From assembly GCA_963756515.1 (NCBI GenBank), contig CAVWNV010000011.1:1-64000 (forward strand): 64,000 bases of DNA, read 5' to 3'. Of the stretch, positions 56,657-64,000 are shown one piece after another. The notes beneath the pieces were generated by a model. It did not search any database, was not told where the DNA came from, and saw nothing but the letters and a program-made list of their open reading frames with translations. The DNA comes from Bog-756 sp963756515 (GTDB lineage Bacteria; Actinomycetota; Acidimicrobiia; Acidimicrobiales; RAAP-2). Made by a program: the position numbers and the translations under genes. Numbering within the stretch: the stretch's first letter is position 1; each line of letters starts with the position of its first letter.

Positions 56657-56910
56657 ATCTTCGCGAGGTCCGTGCACTTAGCGTCGAAGACATCAAGGAA
56701 TTCCTTCGGTCAGACAAGCCTGTCTTTGTGACTCGCGACGATCAGTTCTCGTGGACCGACCGAACCGATACCTTCAACTTCTGGAAGCTGGAGGTTACGC
56801 CCCACCAGGCTGACCCGTTCGCCGATAGTCGAGTTGGCATGACTGGCAATCGGTGGAGCTTCCAGCCAGGTGGACTGTTCAAGGGCCGGATCGTGAGAAT
56901 GGAACTTTCA
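56604..56910 (+). pseudogene. 3' remnant of an unknown gene next to the IS
   Basis: A frame without its own start continues from the IS end: DLREVRALSVEDIKEFLRS, KPVFVTRDDQFSWTDRTDTF and NRWSFQPGGLFKGRIVRMEL read like a folded protein. It may have been cut by the insertion. A hairpin GGAGCGG-AGGCC-CCGCTCC at 56914-56932 follows and may be its terminator. The family is not recognised. Confidence 0.4.
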
Positions 56911-57166
56911 CGGGGAGCGGAGGCCCCGCTCCTTCATCGCATCACAGGTAGGGAGGCTAAGAGTGTAGGAACGGTGCGGATGCCCACAGCGAAAGTCACC
57001 GGTCCGCCTTCGAGAGGATGTCGAAGGATCCACACGGCTCTGACCGTCCGACGGTGCGGAGTGGGTCGTGTGGTTACCATGGGTGGCCCGGAAAGGCTGC
57101 ATCATTCGATCGGGTCGTTGTAGGCCTGCGCCGGTGAGCGGGGGAATAACGAATCATGACAACGAA

Positions 57167-58468
57167 ATGGCCGCTGCTGTGACGAAGTGCTCGCACGCCG
57201 GGTGGTGGAGGGCCGTGAGCGGCATCATGATGGTGGCAACGTTCGTCCTAGCAATCGAGCCTTCGGCGACCGCGCAGACAACACCCGTCTCTGTCACCGC
57301 GTCGATGAGTCCAACGTTCCAGGCGAACGGACGCGATGGGGCGACGATAACGGTGTCGGTTGTTACGGGATCTACCCCACTGGCGGGAGCGAAGGTCCAT
57401 CTGACTGGAACCTGGCTGACGCCGTCTAGCCCAGGTGCGCTGCATTTCCTTCCGTCTCCGAATCTCACCCTGAACGCGGAAGGCCAGGCCCAAGGAACGG
57501 CGAGCTCCACTCGAAGTGGCACGGTGCAGGTCACGGCGTCGGTCAAGTCGCACGGGTATACGGGCTCGTCGTCGGTAACCGCCGTCGCCGAGAGACGGTC
57601 AGTGGTCGTCCTCGTGAATGGGGGCGGCTCGTCGGTGAGCTGCCCGACACCAACCACCTGTTCGGACACCAGCGGACTGTTCAACCCGGTGCGCTCCGCG
57701 CTCGCCGGGCAGGGCTTCGCCCCTGGCGATCTTGCGACCTTCAGTTACACGGGTGGCTCGATCGATCCCGCCACCGACGATTGGGTACCGAATCCTTCGA
57801 CCTGCGCCGACTCGGCGACTTCCTATAAGACCGAGGTCGCTCAACTCCGCACCATGATCAGATCGATCGCCACGGCCAACCCCAATTCGGATATCACGCT
57901 AATCGGCCTGAGTCAGGGCGGCCTGCTGGTGTTCCAGATGCTCGGAGCGCAGTCGGGCCCACTTCCAGACGGTTCGAAGATCGCGAGCATCGCCACCTTC
58001 GACGCTCCACTCGGGGGTGTCCCGCTGGCCAACATCACCAACTTCGTAGGGGATGTGGGGATCTCGTGCTGGGCGGACGATGGCCCGGCGGTATCGCAGC
58101 TAGAGGCGCTGTGGAACACGACGGCACCGACCCAGGGTACCGACCAAGGCGACCGGGCGACACTTATGTGCAGCGTGGTCAAGCTCCGGAGTTGTCCGGC
58201 GGAGACCAACGAATCAGCGGTCACCAGCAACCCCGGTATCGCCACTGAGACATGGGGCAACACCCAGGATGCGGCGTTCTATCCACCGGAATGTTCGACA
58301 CTTGGATCTTGGCCCGATGCCCTCGACTCACAGGTCGTCAGCGTTGCCGGGGGTGGATTGCACCCCGAGGGCGTCGCACCGGCAACGACTTGTGACCTGG
58401 GTAGCCACCTGGCGACGCTTGCCAACCACACCACGGACATCGCCAACCTGGTCGGGTCCCAGCAGTGA
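57167..58468 (+). CDS. secreted esterase/lipase with Ig-like domain
   Basis: About 433 residues. A signal peptide (GIMMVATFVLAIEPSATAQ) is followed by an Ig-like/invasin-type domain (TASMSPTFQANGRDGATITV to TSSVTAV-like strands) and an alpha/beta hydrolase. The nucleophile elbow is ITLIGLSQGGLLVFQML (GLSQG), Asp candidates follow in IATFDAPLGGVPL, and a His near the end in GGGLHPEGV. Pairs of Cys may form disulfides. The ATG at 57167 gives the signal; a GTG at 57179 is an alternative. Substrate unknown. Confidence 0.75.
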   Translation: MAAAVTKCSHAGWWRAVSGIMMVATFVLAIEPSATAQTTPVSVTASMSPTFQANGRDGATITVSVVTGSTPLAGAKVHLTGTWLTPSSPGALHFLPSPNLTLNAEGQAQGTASSTRSGTVQVTASVKSHGYTGSSSVTAVAERRSVVVLVNGGGSSVSCPTPTTCSDTSGLFNPVRSALAGQGFAPGDLATFSYTGGSIDPATDDWVPNPSTCADSATSYKTEVAQLRTMIRSIATANPNSDITLIGLSQGGLLVFQMLGAQSGPLPDGSKIASIATFDAPLGGVPLANITNFVGDVGISCWADDGPAVSQLEALWNTTAPTQGTDQGDRATLMCSVVKLRSCPAETNESAVTSNPGIATETWGNTQDAAFYPPECSTLGSWPDALDSQVVSVAGGGLHPEGVAPATTCDLGSHLATLANHTTDIANLVGSQQ

Positions 58469-58818
58469 GGTGCTTATTTGGCAGACGTACTTCGGTGCAT
58501 GTTGAACTCCGTTCCAGTTGACTCGAGGGTTGCCCTTTCGGCGCTCGGCTAGGTCTGATTTCTTCAACGGTCTAGGCGCACTGTCAAGTACGATGAGATC
58601 TGTGGAGTTCACTGCCGCCCGAACTCACGAGGATCCTTGGTATGTCGCAAGGTGCCTCGACGTCGAGGTGTCCCAAGCTCAGTAATCGCACGGCTGGGTG
58701 TGCAGGCTCAAGGTTGCACCTGACGAAGCGTCGGATCCCAGGGCTCGGTGTTGACCCAGTGGTTCACTCAGGAACCCCCCGCGTGGGTGCCCTCAAACGG
58801 CGGGGCAGGGGCGGTGGG
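58469..58818. other. convergent gap with repeat element copy B
   Basis: It lies between the esterase and the flavoprotein gene, which ends at 58819. The only notable feature is the 109-base element matching 52619-52723. Confidence 0.5.
58692..58800 (+). repeat. diverged dispersed repeat, copy B
   Basis: Same orientation as copy A, and similar along its length, including GACGAA-CGT near base 32 and CTC-GGAACC...GTGGGT...AACGG at the end. Confidence 0.55.
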
Positions 58819-60207
58819 TCAGGTCCCGATCTCGCGGACCCACGCCTGGGCAGCCATCTGGACGGCGTCCCAAGGGCTGCCGAGCGGCGGTGTGTAGGAG
58901 AGGTCGAGCTCACTCATGCCGTCGACGGTCATGCCGTTGAAGATGGCGGTGGCGGCGATGTCCACCCGCTTGGCGATCTCGGCATGCTTGTGCCCGAAGA
59001 GTTGGACGCCGAGCAGCCGCCCGGTGACACGGTCGCCGGTGTAGCGCATGGCGATCTTGTGGCTGCCCGGGTAGTACGCCTTGTGGTCATCCGCCTCGAA
59101 CCCTACCGTCAACGGGTCGAATCCGGCCGCCACCGCCTCGTGGTGCCGCAGGCCGGTCCGGGAGACGGCGTGCTCAAAGATCTTGACGACTTGTGTGCCA
59201 AGGCTGCCGACGAACTCTCGGTCGCCGCCGATGGCGTTCTCTCCTGCGACCCGTCCCTGCTTGTGGGCCGTGGTGCCGAGCGGGAGGTAGGTGGTGCCAA
59301 GGAGACGGTGGTGGGTGACTACACAGTCGCCCGCGGCGTAGACGTGGGGCAGGTTGGTGCGCATGTGGCGGTCAACTTCGATGGCACCGGCAGCACCCAA
59401 CTTGGCGCCTGCATCAGCAGCCAGTTCGGTGTCGGGTCGGACCCCGACGACGACCAGGACCATGTCCACCTCTCGGCGAACGGCGCCTTCGGCGTCCGAC
59501 GCATCGACGACCAGGCGGCTCACACCTCGTGAGTTGCGGCTGACCTTCTGCACGGTCGTGCCAATCAAAACCTCCACGCCATGGTCGGACAACTGGTGGT
59601 GGACCAGGTCACCGAGCTCCGGGTCGACCGTCGGGAGCACCTCGTCAAGGCGCTCCATCTGGGTGACCTTGAGGCCACGGGCGGAAAGACCCTCCGCCAT
59701 CTCCAGCCCGATGTAGCCCGCTCCCACAATGACCGCACTCGATGGCTTCGCTTCCTCCAGTGTGCGCATGATGGCGAAGGTGTCCCCCATCGAGTGGAGC
59801 AGGTGCACTCCCTCATCCCAGCCGAGAGCTCCGTCGCCGGAAACTCCTTCGATCGGTGGGACCTGGGACACAGCTCCGGTGCCGACCACGAGCTCGTCAT
59901 AGGAGAGGAGCTCGTCGGTGCCCGAGGCGTCGGTGACCAGCAGGGTCCGGTCTTCGACGTTGATCTGCTTGGCCAGGGTGTCGACCTTGAGCTGCATGCC
60001 CGTAGCCTCGAGGTCCGCATACGTGCGGTGGGCTAGATGGTGCCAGTGGCTGACCTCACCGGACACGTAGTACGGGATACCGCAGATGGAGAAGTTCGGG
60101 AAGGCGTCAGCGACCACGACAGTGACCTCGACGCTGGGGTCGAGCTCCCGCGCACGTAGTGCCGCACTGATGCCTGCGTCGCTGCCTCCGATGGCGATGA
60201 CGTGCAC
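58819..60207 (-). CDS. CoA-disulfide reductase-like flavoprotein
   Basis: 462 residues with two nucleotide-binding motifs, HVIAIGGSDAGISAALRARE (FAD) and AVIVGAGYIGLEMAEGLS (NAD(P)H), plus HVYAAGDCVVTHH near the end. A single redox Cys in NFSICGIPYYVSG (residue 42) identifies the CoA-disulfide reductase / NADH oxidase group. It has no rhodanese tail. It is the third gene of the cadI-MIP operon, where similar flavoproteins accompany arsenic genes; a role in thiol reduction during metal(loid) stress is inferred. Confidence 0.82.
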   Translation of the reverse strand: MHVIAIGGSDAGISAALRARELDPSVEVTVVVADAFPNFSICGIPYYVSGEVSHWHHLAHRTYADLEATGMQLKVDTLAKQINVEDRTLLVTDASGTDELLSYDELVVGTGAVSQVPPIEGVSGDGALGWDEGVHLLHSMGDTFAIMRTLEEAKPSSAVIVGAGYIGLEMAEGLSARGLKVTQMERLDEVLPTVDPELGDLVHHQLSDHGVEVLIGTTVQKVSRNSRGVSRLVVDASDAEGAVRREVDMVLVVVGVRPDTELAADAGAKLGAAGAIEVDRHMRTNLPHVYAAGDCVVTHHRLLGTTYLPLGTTAHKQGRVAGENAIGGDREFVGSLGTQVVKIFEHAVSRTGLRHHEAVAAGFDPLTVGFEADDHKAYYPGSHKIAMRYTGDRVTGRLLGVQLFGHKHAEIAKRVDIAATAIFNGMTVDGMSELDLSYTPPLGSPWDAVQMAAQAWVREIGT

Positions 60208-60264
60208 GAAGGTGTTCCTTTCAACGGGTGAGGGGAAAGTGATGGGGTTAGGCGACGATCTGGA

Positions 60265-60999
60265 TCAGTGGGTTTCGATATCGCTTTCGGCCCGCAGGTG
60301 CGGTTCGATGATGTCGGCCGCCTCGACCTTGGTGATGCCGGGATAGAGGCCTCGGATCAGTCCGAAGGCCAGCACGCCCCCGACGATCTGGGCGGAGATG
60401 AAGCTCGGGACCGACAAGGGGGCGATGCCGGCGAACGTGTTGGAGAACATGCGACCGACGGTAATGGCGGGGTTGGCGAAGCTGGTAGAGCTGGTGAAGA
60501 AGTACGCCGCCCCGATGTAGGCACCCACGGCCGCGGGCGCCAAGTGGGATCGCCCGGAGCGGGCCAACGCGAAGATCACCAGGATCAGCCCGATGGTGGC
60601 GACCACCTCGGAGACCCAATGCGGCCCCGATGCTCGGTGCTTGGTGGAGATCGAAATCGTCGCCTGGGAGAACATCACGTTGGCCAGGATGGCCCCACCG
60701 ATGCACCCCACCGTCTGGAACGGGAGGTACGCGGCCGCATCGCTCCACTTCAGCCCGCCGAAGGCAGCATCCACGAACGACACCACCGGATTGAAGTGGG
60801 CACCCGAGATGGGGCCGAACATCAAGATGATGGCAAACAGGCCGGTGGCCGTTGCTGCCGCGTTCTCAAAGAGCTGAAGTCCCACATTGCCCGGCGACAG
60901 CGTCTGGGCAGCGATTCCCGACCCGATGACGATGGCGGCCAGCAGGCCGCTCCCCAGGAACTCGGCCAGCAGGCGCCTCCACAGCACGGTGTCCCGCAC
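60265..60999 (-). CDS. MIP-family channel (aquaglyceroporin/AqpS-like)
   Basis: 244 residues, six membrane segments and two half-helices. The first NPA box reads GAHFNPVVSF (NPV), the second SFANPAITVG (NPA). Channels of this family in ars operons carry arsenite or methylated arsenicals. It lies 28 bases after cadI and 57 before the flavoprotein, so it is in one operon. The start is the GTG at 60999. Confidence 0.85.
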   Translation of the reverse strand: MRDTVLWRRLLAEFLGSGLLAAIVIGSGIAAQTLSPGNVGLQLFENAAATATGLFAIILMFGPISGAHFNPVVSFVDAAFGGLKWSDAAAYLPFQTVGCIGGAILANVMFSQATISISTKHRASGPHWVSEVVATIGLILVIFALARSGRSHLAPAAVGAYIGAAYFFTSSTSFANPAITVGRMFSNTFAGIAPLSVPSFISAQIVGGVLAFGLIRGLYPGITKVEAADIIEPHLRAESDIETH

Positions 61000-61027
61000 G
61001 ACGAACCTCCCGGGTCCGCTCTGCCGC

Positions 61028-61522
61028 TCAGCAGCAGGACGAGGATTGGCGCTGGCCCCCGCCCACGGACACTGGGACGGCCTGGATCGCCTCGGGGATG
61101 CAGCACTGGCCGTCTCCGGCGACTCCGCTTTCTACCGGCGCATCAGCAAGCACCGTGTAGACCTCCCAAGGCGCACCGTCGGGATCGTTCACCCACACCT
61201 TGTCCTGGATGGCGAAGCAGCAGTTCGTCTGCTCCTCGACTTCGATGGTCAGACCCTCGTCGGTCAAGCGGCCGGTGGCCGCAGCAACATCGTCGGTCGT
61301 TTCGACCTCGACGCCGAGGTGATTGAGCGCGCCCCCCACGCCGTGGCCGCGGGCACTGGCGTCCTCCATCAGGACCAGCTTGAGCGGCGGGTTGGCGATG
61401 GCGAAGTTGGCGTAGCCGGGACGGAGCTTGACCGGTTCGGCACCGAACAGCTTGGAGTAGAAGGCGACGGCCTCGTCGAGGTCGGACACATTGAGAGCGA
61501 GTTGCACGCGGGACATGGGCAT
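61028..61522 (-). CDS. cadI: CadI/ArsI-family VOC protein
   Basis: 164 residues of the vicinal-oxygen-chelate fold. The N-terminus SRVQLALNVSDLDEAVAFYS, GYANFAIANPPLKLVLMED, NHLGVEVETTDD and QTNCCFAIQDKVWVNDPDG match mycobacterial CadI and the ArsI C-As lyases. The first metal-ligand His of ArsI is Gln here (RVQLAL), as I recall for mycobacterial CadI, while the CC pair, a His and the C-terminal Glu are kept. The tail adds Cys pairs (QCCIPEA, SSSCC). CCGGAGGAT precedes the start; the second Met (61516) may also serve. Confidence 0.88.
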   Translation of the reverse strand: MPMSRVQLALNVSDLDEAVAFYSKLFGAEPVKLRPGYANFAIANPPLKLVLMEDASARGHGVGGALNHLGVEVETTDDVAAATGRLTDEGLTIEVEEQTNCCFAIQDKVWVNDPDGAPWEVYTVLADAPVESGVAGDGQCCIPEAIQAVPVSVGGGQRQSSSCC

Positions 61523-61534
61523 CCTCCGGAGTCA

Positions 61535-61584
61535 TTTACGACTGTCGATTGATCGATTATGATAGATACATTCACATTCGTCAA
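61535..61584. promoter_or_regulatory. overlapping divergent promoters with ArsR-type dyad
   Basis: Plus strand: TTTACG (61535-61540), 17 bases, TATGAT (61558-61563) for arsR. Minus strand: TTGACG (61584-61579), 16 bases, CATAAT (61562-61557) for cadI. The dyad TCGAT-TG-ATCGA (61545-61556) lies between the arsR -35 and -10, and just past the cadI -10. ArsR bound there could shut both promoters. Confidence 0.6.
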
Positions 61585-61599
61585 TAGGAGGATCAAACC

Positions 61600-61950
61600 A
61601 TGGCAAACCAGACCTCCACGATCGAACCTGTGGCAGCCGAACACTGCTGCGCCTCGGTACTCGCCGCCCCACTGGATGCGACCGATGCAGCCGAGTTGGC
61701 CCACGGGTTCAGTGCATTGGCCGATCCGGTCCGGCTTAGGGTCCTGAGCATCCTGGCCGCCGCACCCGACGGCGAAGTGTGTGTGTGCGACTTTGTCGAG
61801 CCATTGGGGAAGAGCCAGCCCACGGTGTCCCACCACCTGAAGATCCTCGGTGAGGCGGGACTAGTCCACGGGGACCGTCGGGGGAAGTGGGTCTGGTATT
61901 CCCTCAACCGCGCACGCCTGGCCGAGCTGCAGTCAACGATCACCGCTTGA
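61600..61950 (+). CDS. arsR: ArsR/SmtB-family metal(loid) repressor
   Basis: 116 residues. The winged helix reads HGFSALADPVRLRVLSILAA, then SQPTVSHHLKILGEAGLV. The sensing motif is GEVCVCDFVEPLG (CVCD), the As(III)/Sb(III)-binding type; an early CC (AEHCCASVL) could add ligands, as in CadI-linked ArsR proteins. AGGAGGATC precedes the ATG. It is divergent from cadI and shares its control region. Confidence 0.92.
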   Translation: MANQTSTIEPVAAEHCCASVLAAPLDATDAAELAHGFSALADPVRLRVLSILAAAPDGEVCVCDFVEPLGKSQPTVSHHLKILGEAGLVHGDRRGKWVWYSLNRARLAELQSTITA

Positions 61951-62012
61951 CGGAAGGTGCTCCGGATCACCTGTATAACGCCGGGTCGTGGGCGGTCCGA
62001 AGGCGGTGAAGA

Positions 62013-62318
62013 CTACGTGGTGATGCCGGAGACGAGCTGGTCGAGAATTTCGACGGCGTTGTTCGGCACTTCGACCGCCAAAACGAGATGATCTGCCTGA
62101 ATTTCGATGGCGAATGAGAAGAAAGCGCAGCATGCAACCTCACGCTGGGCGAGGCTGATGACGGACCCTACGTCGGCATCGGGCAAGAGACTGAGTTGAA
62201 GCCGATTGGGCGAGACACGCTCGCGACTATCCACGGCTCGGCCGAGTACCTCCTGCCACTCACCCACCTGAGACATTGCATCGCTCGGTTGAAGAGTGCA
62301 AGCAATCGGGATCTTCAC
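62013..62318 (-). CDS. small conserved protein with CC motif, unknown
   Basis: About 101 residues: IPIACTLQPSDAMSQVGEWQ at the start and AQREVACCAFFSFAIEIQAD near the end. Similar small proteins (IACTL ... EqxCCxFF) occur beside metal-response genes in actinobacteria. Three Cys in all, including the CC pair, could bind a soft metal, but this is inference. The GTG at 62318 is preferred; upstream frame is not like the family. Confidence 0.6.
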   Translation of the reverse strand: MKIPIACTLQPSDAMSQVGEWQEVLGRAVDSRERVSPNRLQLSLLPDADVGSVISLAQREVACCAFFSFAIEIQADHLVLAVEVPNNAVEILDQLVSGITT

Positions 62319-63007
62319 AAGTTGAAGCTTACCCCTGGACAGGACATTCCCAGGCGAGCATCCTGCCCTACAACCGGGAGAGGGTCGCGCCTGGTAGCCC
62401 GTAGTACCCCCTCTTCCGATTGACGGCGTAATCAAGGTCGGGGACTGTAGCGCGGATCATCGCCCAGCATTCCCTTTGATCACTTTCGGCATCGCATGTC
62501 CTCCTCACTGAATTGGTCGCCGGGTCTTCTTTCTATCCCCAAACGTTCAGCATCTCAATGAGTTGTAGGTGTGGCTAACCGCCTACGGGTTGACGGACAT
62601 CGTGAGTGCCTGCGTCGCAAGTGTCCTGCGCGGGTGTGCTGTTGTTTGCAGAAACTGGACGACGATCATGAAGGTCTCCGACATCTTCGGTGTGCCCGAA
62701 ATCAGCCTGCTCCTTGAGAGGGACAGTCCGTGCGGCAGGATCCCGCTGGACGGCGTGCGTCCCTCATCGAATGCACTGTCAAGAGCGAACTCTGAGCTTG
62801 GAAGCGCGGCGAATACTTCCCGAACAACGGATCCGTGGTAGCGGTGATCGACTGTGGCTCACCTTTGCGAAACCAGTCGAGCGCTCACCGCCAGAGCGCC
62901 GGTGCGAACGCTTCAACAGGGAATTATGCGGGTGTCAATTGGCAACTCACATTGCCCTTCCGGTTGCGCCAGAATGGCGTGAACAGATCTCTTTGCAGGC
63001 GTGAGAT
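62319..63007. other. long gap, no convincing gene
   Basis: Open frames on the plus strand (62569-62841 and 62690-63004) have no recognisable domain and overlap one another. Probably non-coding or decayed sequence. Confidence 0.4.
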
Positions 63008-64000
63008 ATGACGGGAGAGTGCGCAGTGGAGAAGATTCAGATCCCCTTCGAACGTACCCCGGAGCCCCAAACTTTCCGAAGCCGCTTTGGTGGGCTTTGG
63101 ACGGATCGGAGTGCCGCGCACGAGATCCTCGACAAGCGCCGCCGAGTCGTACAGCGATTCGAAGGCTGAGCGGCTGGCTCACTACATCGACCTGGCGTGA
63201 TCCTTCCCGGGGCGACTGATCCGGTTCTTATCGACGAATACCTCAACTTCTTCGACCGGTCGTTTGAAAGCCCGCCGCCAGGCGTGACGGTGCTGTGCCA
63301 GGGTCAACGTCTCCCGCTCGGGCCTGATCTCTATGATCGGATCGCCAAGGAAGACTGTCTGCACCTCTATTTCCCAAGGGCGGCTGAGTTGATTTTTCCG
63401 CCACAAGTCCTCGAATTTCTCACCGACATTTACGAACGTCCACCCGTGGCGTTCCAAACGATGACGATGAGAAAAGGATCGGAGGAACGCCTTCATATAG
63501 ACACTGGTCCGCTCACATTGACAGAGCCCATGACGCTCACCGCCTCATGGGTCGCTCTTGAGAATGTGCAGCCCTTGTCAGGCGAATTCGAGGTCGTCCC
63601 TGGGACACACCTGCTTCCCGAAACGTTGTATCACGGGGTAGCCAAAGGTTATGACGACGACATGACCGAGCACCACCATGTCTTGAGCCGTACGCTCGAG
63701 CTGGCCGCGGACGAGGGTTTCGAGACAGAGCGGTTCATGGCCAAGAAGGGGGATGTACTCATCTGGCATGGCGATCTCATGCACGGCGGTGCAAAGATCC
63801 AGGACCCGACTCTGACTCGGGAGAGTCTGGTCGCGCACTTTATGCCTCTAGGCGTGATGCCGACCTTTTACGATTTCTCCCGGGTCAGCGCTTACTCTTA
63901 CCCGAGCGGTGGCTACTGCCTGGACAATCTGCTGCGAGCCCGACAAAAGGTGCGTCCCGGGCCAACGATATCCGTGAATGGATCGTGGCGGTCAAGTGAG
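63008..64000 (+). pseudogene. phytanoyl-CoA dioxygenase (PhyH) family, frameshifted, cut by window end
   Basis: An Fe(II)/2-oxoglutarate dioxygenase. The N-terminal part (RSRFGGLWTDRSAAHEILDK) is in one frame, SKAERLAHYIDLA in the second, and from VILPGATDPVLIDEYLNFFD on the first again; each change needs one missing base, near 63152-63160 and 63192-63197. The long frame then has the HxD in RLHIDTGPLTLTEPMT and the distal His in VLIWHGDLMHGGAKIQD, and runs past the window end. The start may be the ATG at 63008. Substrate unknown. Confidence 0.75.

Noticed and set aside
58642..59532. 296-residue plus-strand ORF
   Set aside because: Antisense to the CoA-disulfide-reductase-like gene, which has full cofactor motifs.

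Overview
The window is high-GC DNA from an actinobacterium, most probably of the class Acidimicrobiia. The grounds are family content only: a 13E12-type DUF222/HNH endonuclease, a DUF503 protein, CadI, the N-terminal motif 'GWWVASDGEWYPP', and the 'YWLVGADGGVFSFG' repeats fused to a GH128 glucanase. No rRNA, tRNA or CRISPR array was found.

Layout. (1) 0.1-22.8 kb is mostly housekeeping: a membrane protein, the ribosome factor EttA, threonine aldolase, the HNH protein, two glycosidases (GH36-like, GH1-like), small conserved proteins, an FtsX-type permease, a LexA-box-controlled exonuclease/GIY-YIG nuclease, trpD, and a divergent acyl-CoA dehydrogenase / dienoyl-CoA-reductase-like SDR / enoyl-CoA hydratase group. 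(2) 22.8-39.9 kb begins with a VapBC module and then holds a surface-polysaccharide island. A membrane glycosyltransferase, GalE and UDP-glucose dehydrogenase form one operon. Around it lie a glycosidase lipoprotein, a membrane-tethered glycosidase, two paralogous GH128 enzymes, a methyltransferase, two cytochromes P450 and an acid G1 peptidase. I infer that this locus makes and trims an extracellular glucan or glycan. (3) 40.7-55.6 kb is accessory: a large Cys-rich tandem-repeat secreted protein, a beta-helix/zinc-ribbon/membrane protein, a reductase, small Cys/His proteins, a PQQ-propeller lipoprotein, a ricin-lectin glycosidase-like protein, a cation/proton antiporter and a SEC-C protein. 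(4) 55.7-64 kb has an IS5-type transposase next to a gene remnant, a secreted esterase, an arsenic/cadmium cluster (arsR diverging from cadI, a MIP channel and a CoA-disulfide-reductase-like flavoprotein), and a PhyH dioxygenase cut by the window end.

Several otherwise intact genes carry single-base frameshifts (permease 14.18 kb, trpD 17.97 kb, GH128 33.87 kb, repeat protein 42.27 kb, transposase 55.88 kb, PhyH 63.15 and 63.19 kb). Some fall in C6 or G4 runs or at a repeat junction. Residual indel errors are the simplest explanation, and the reads should be checked before any of these is called a pseudogene.

Many genes have a TANNNT hexamer 6-9 bases before the start codon, the signature of leaderless transcripts. 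The best case combines a near-perfect LexA box, a -10 box and a leaderless GTG in front of the nuclease at 16.24 kb.
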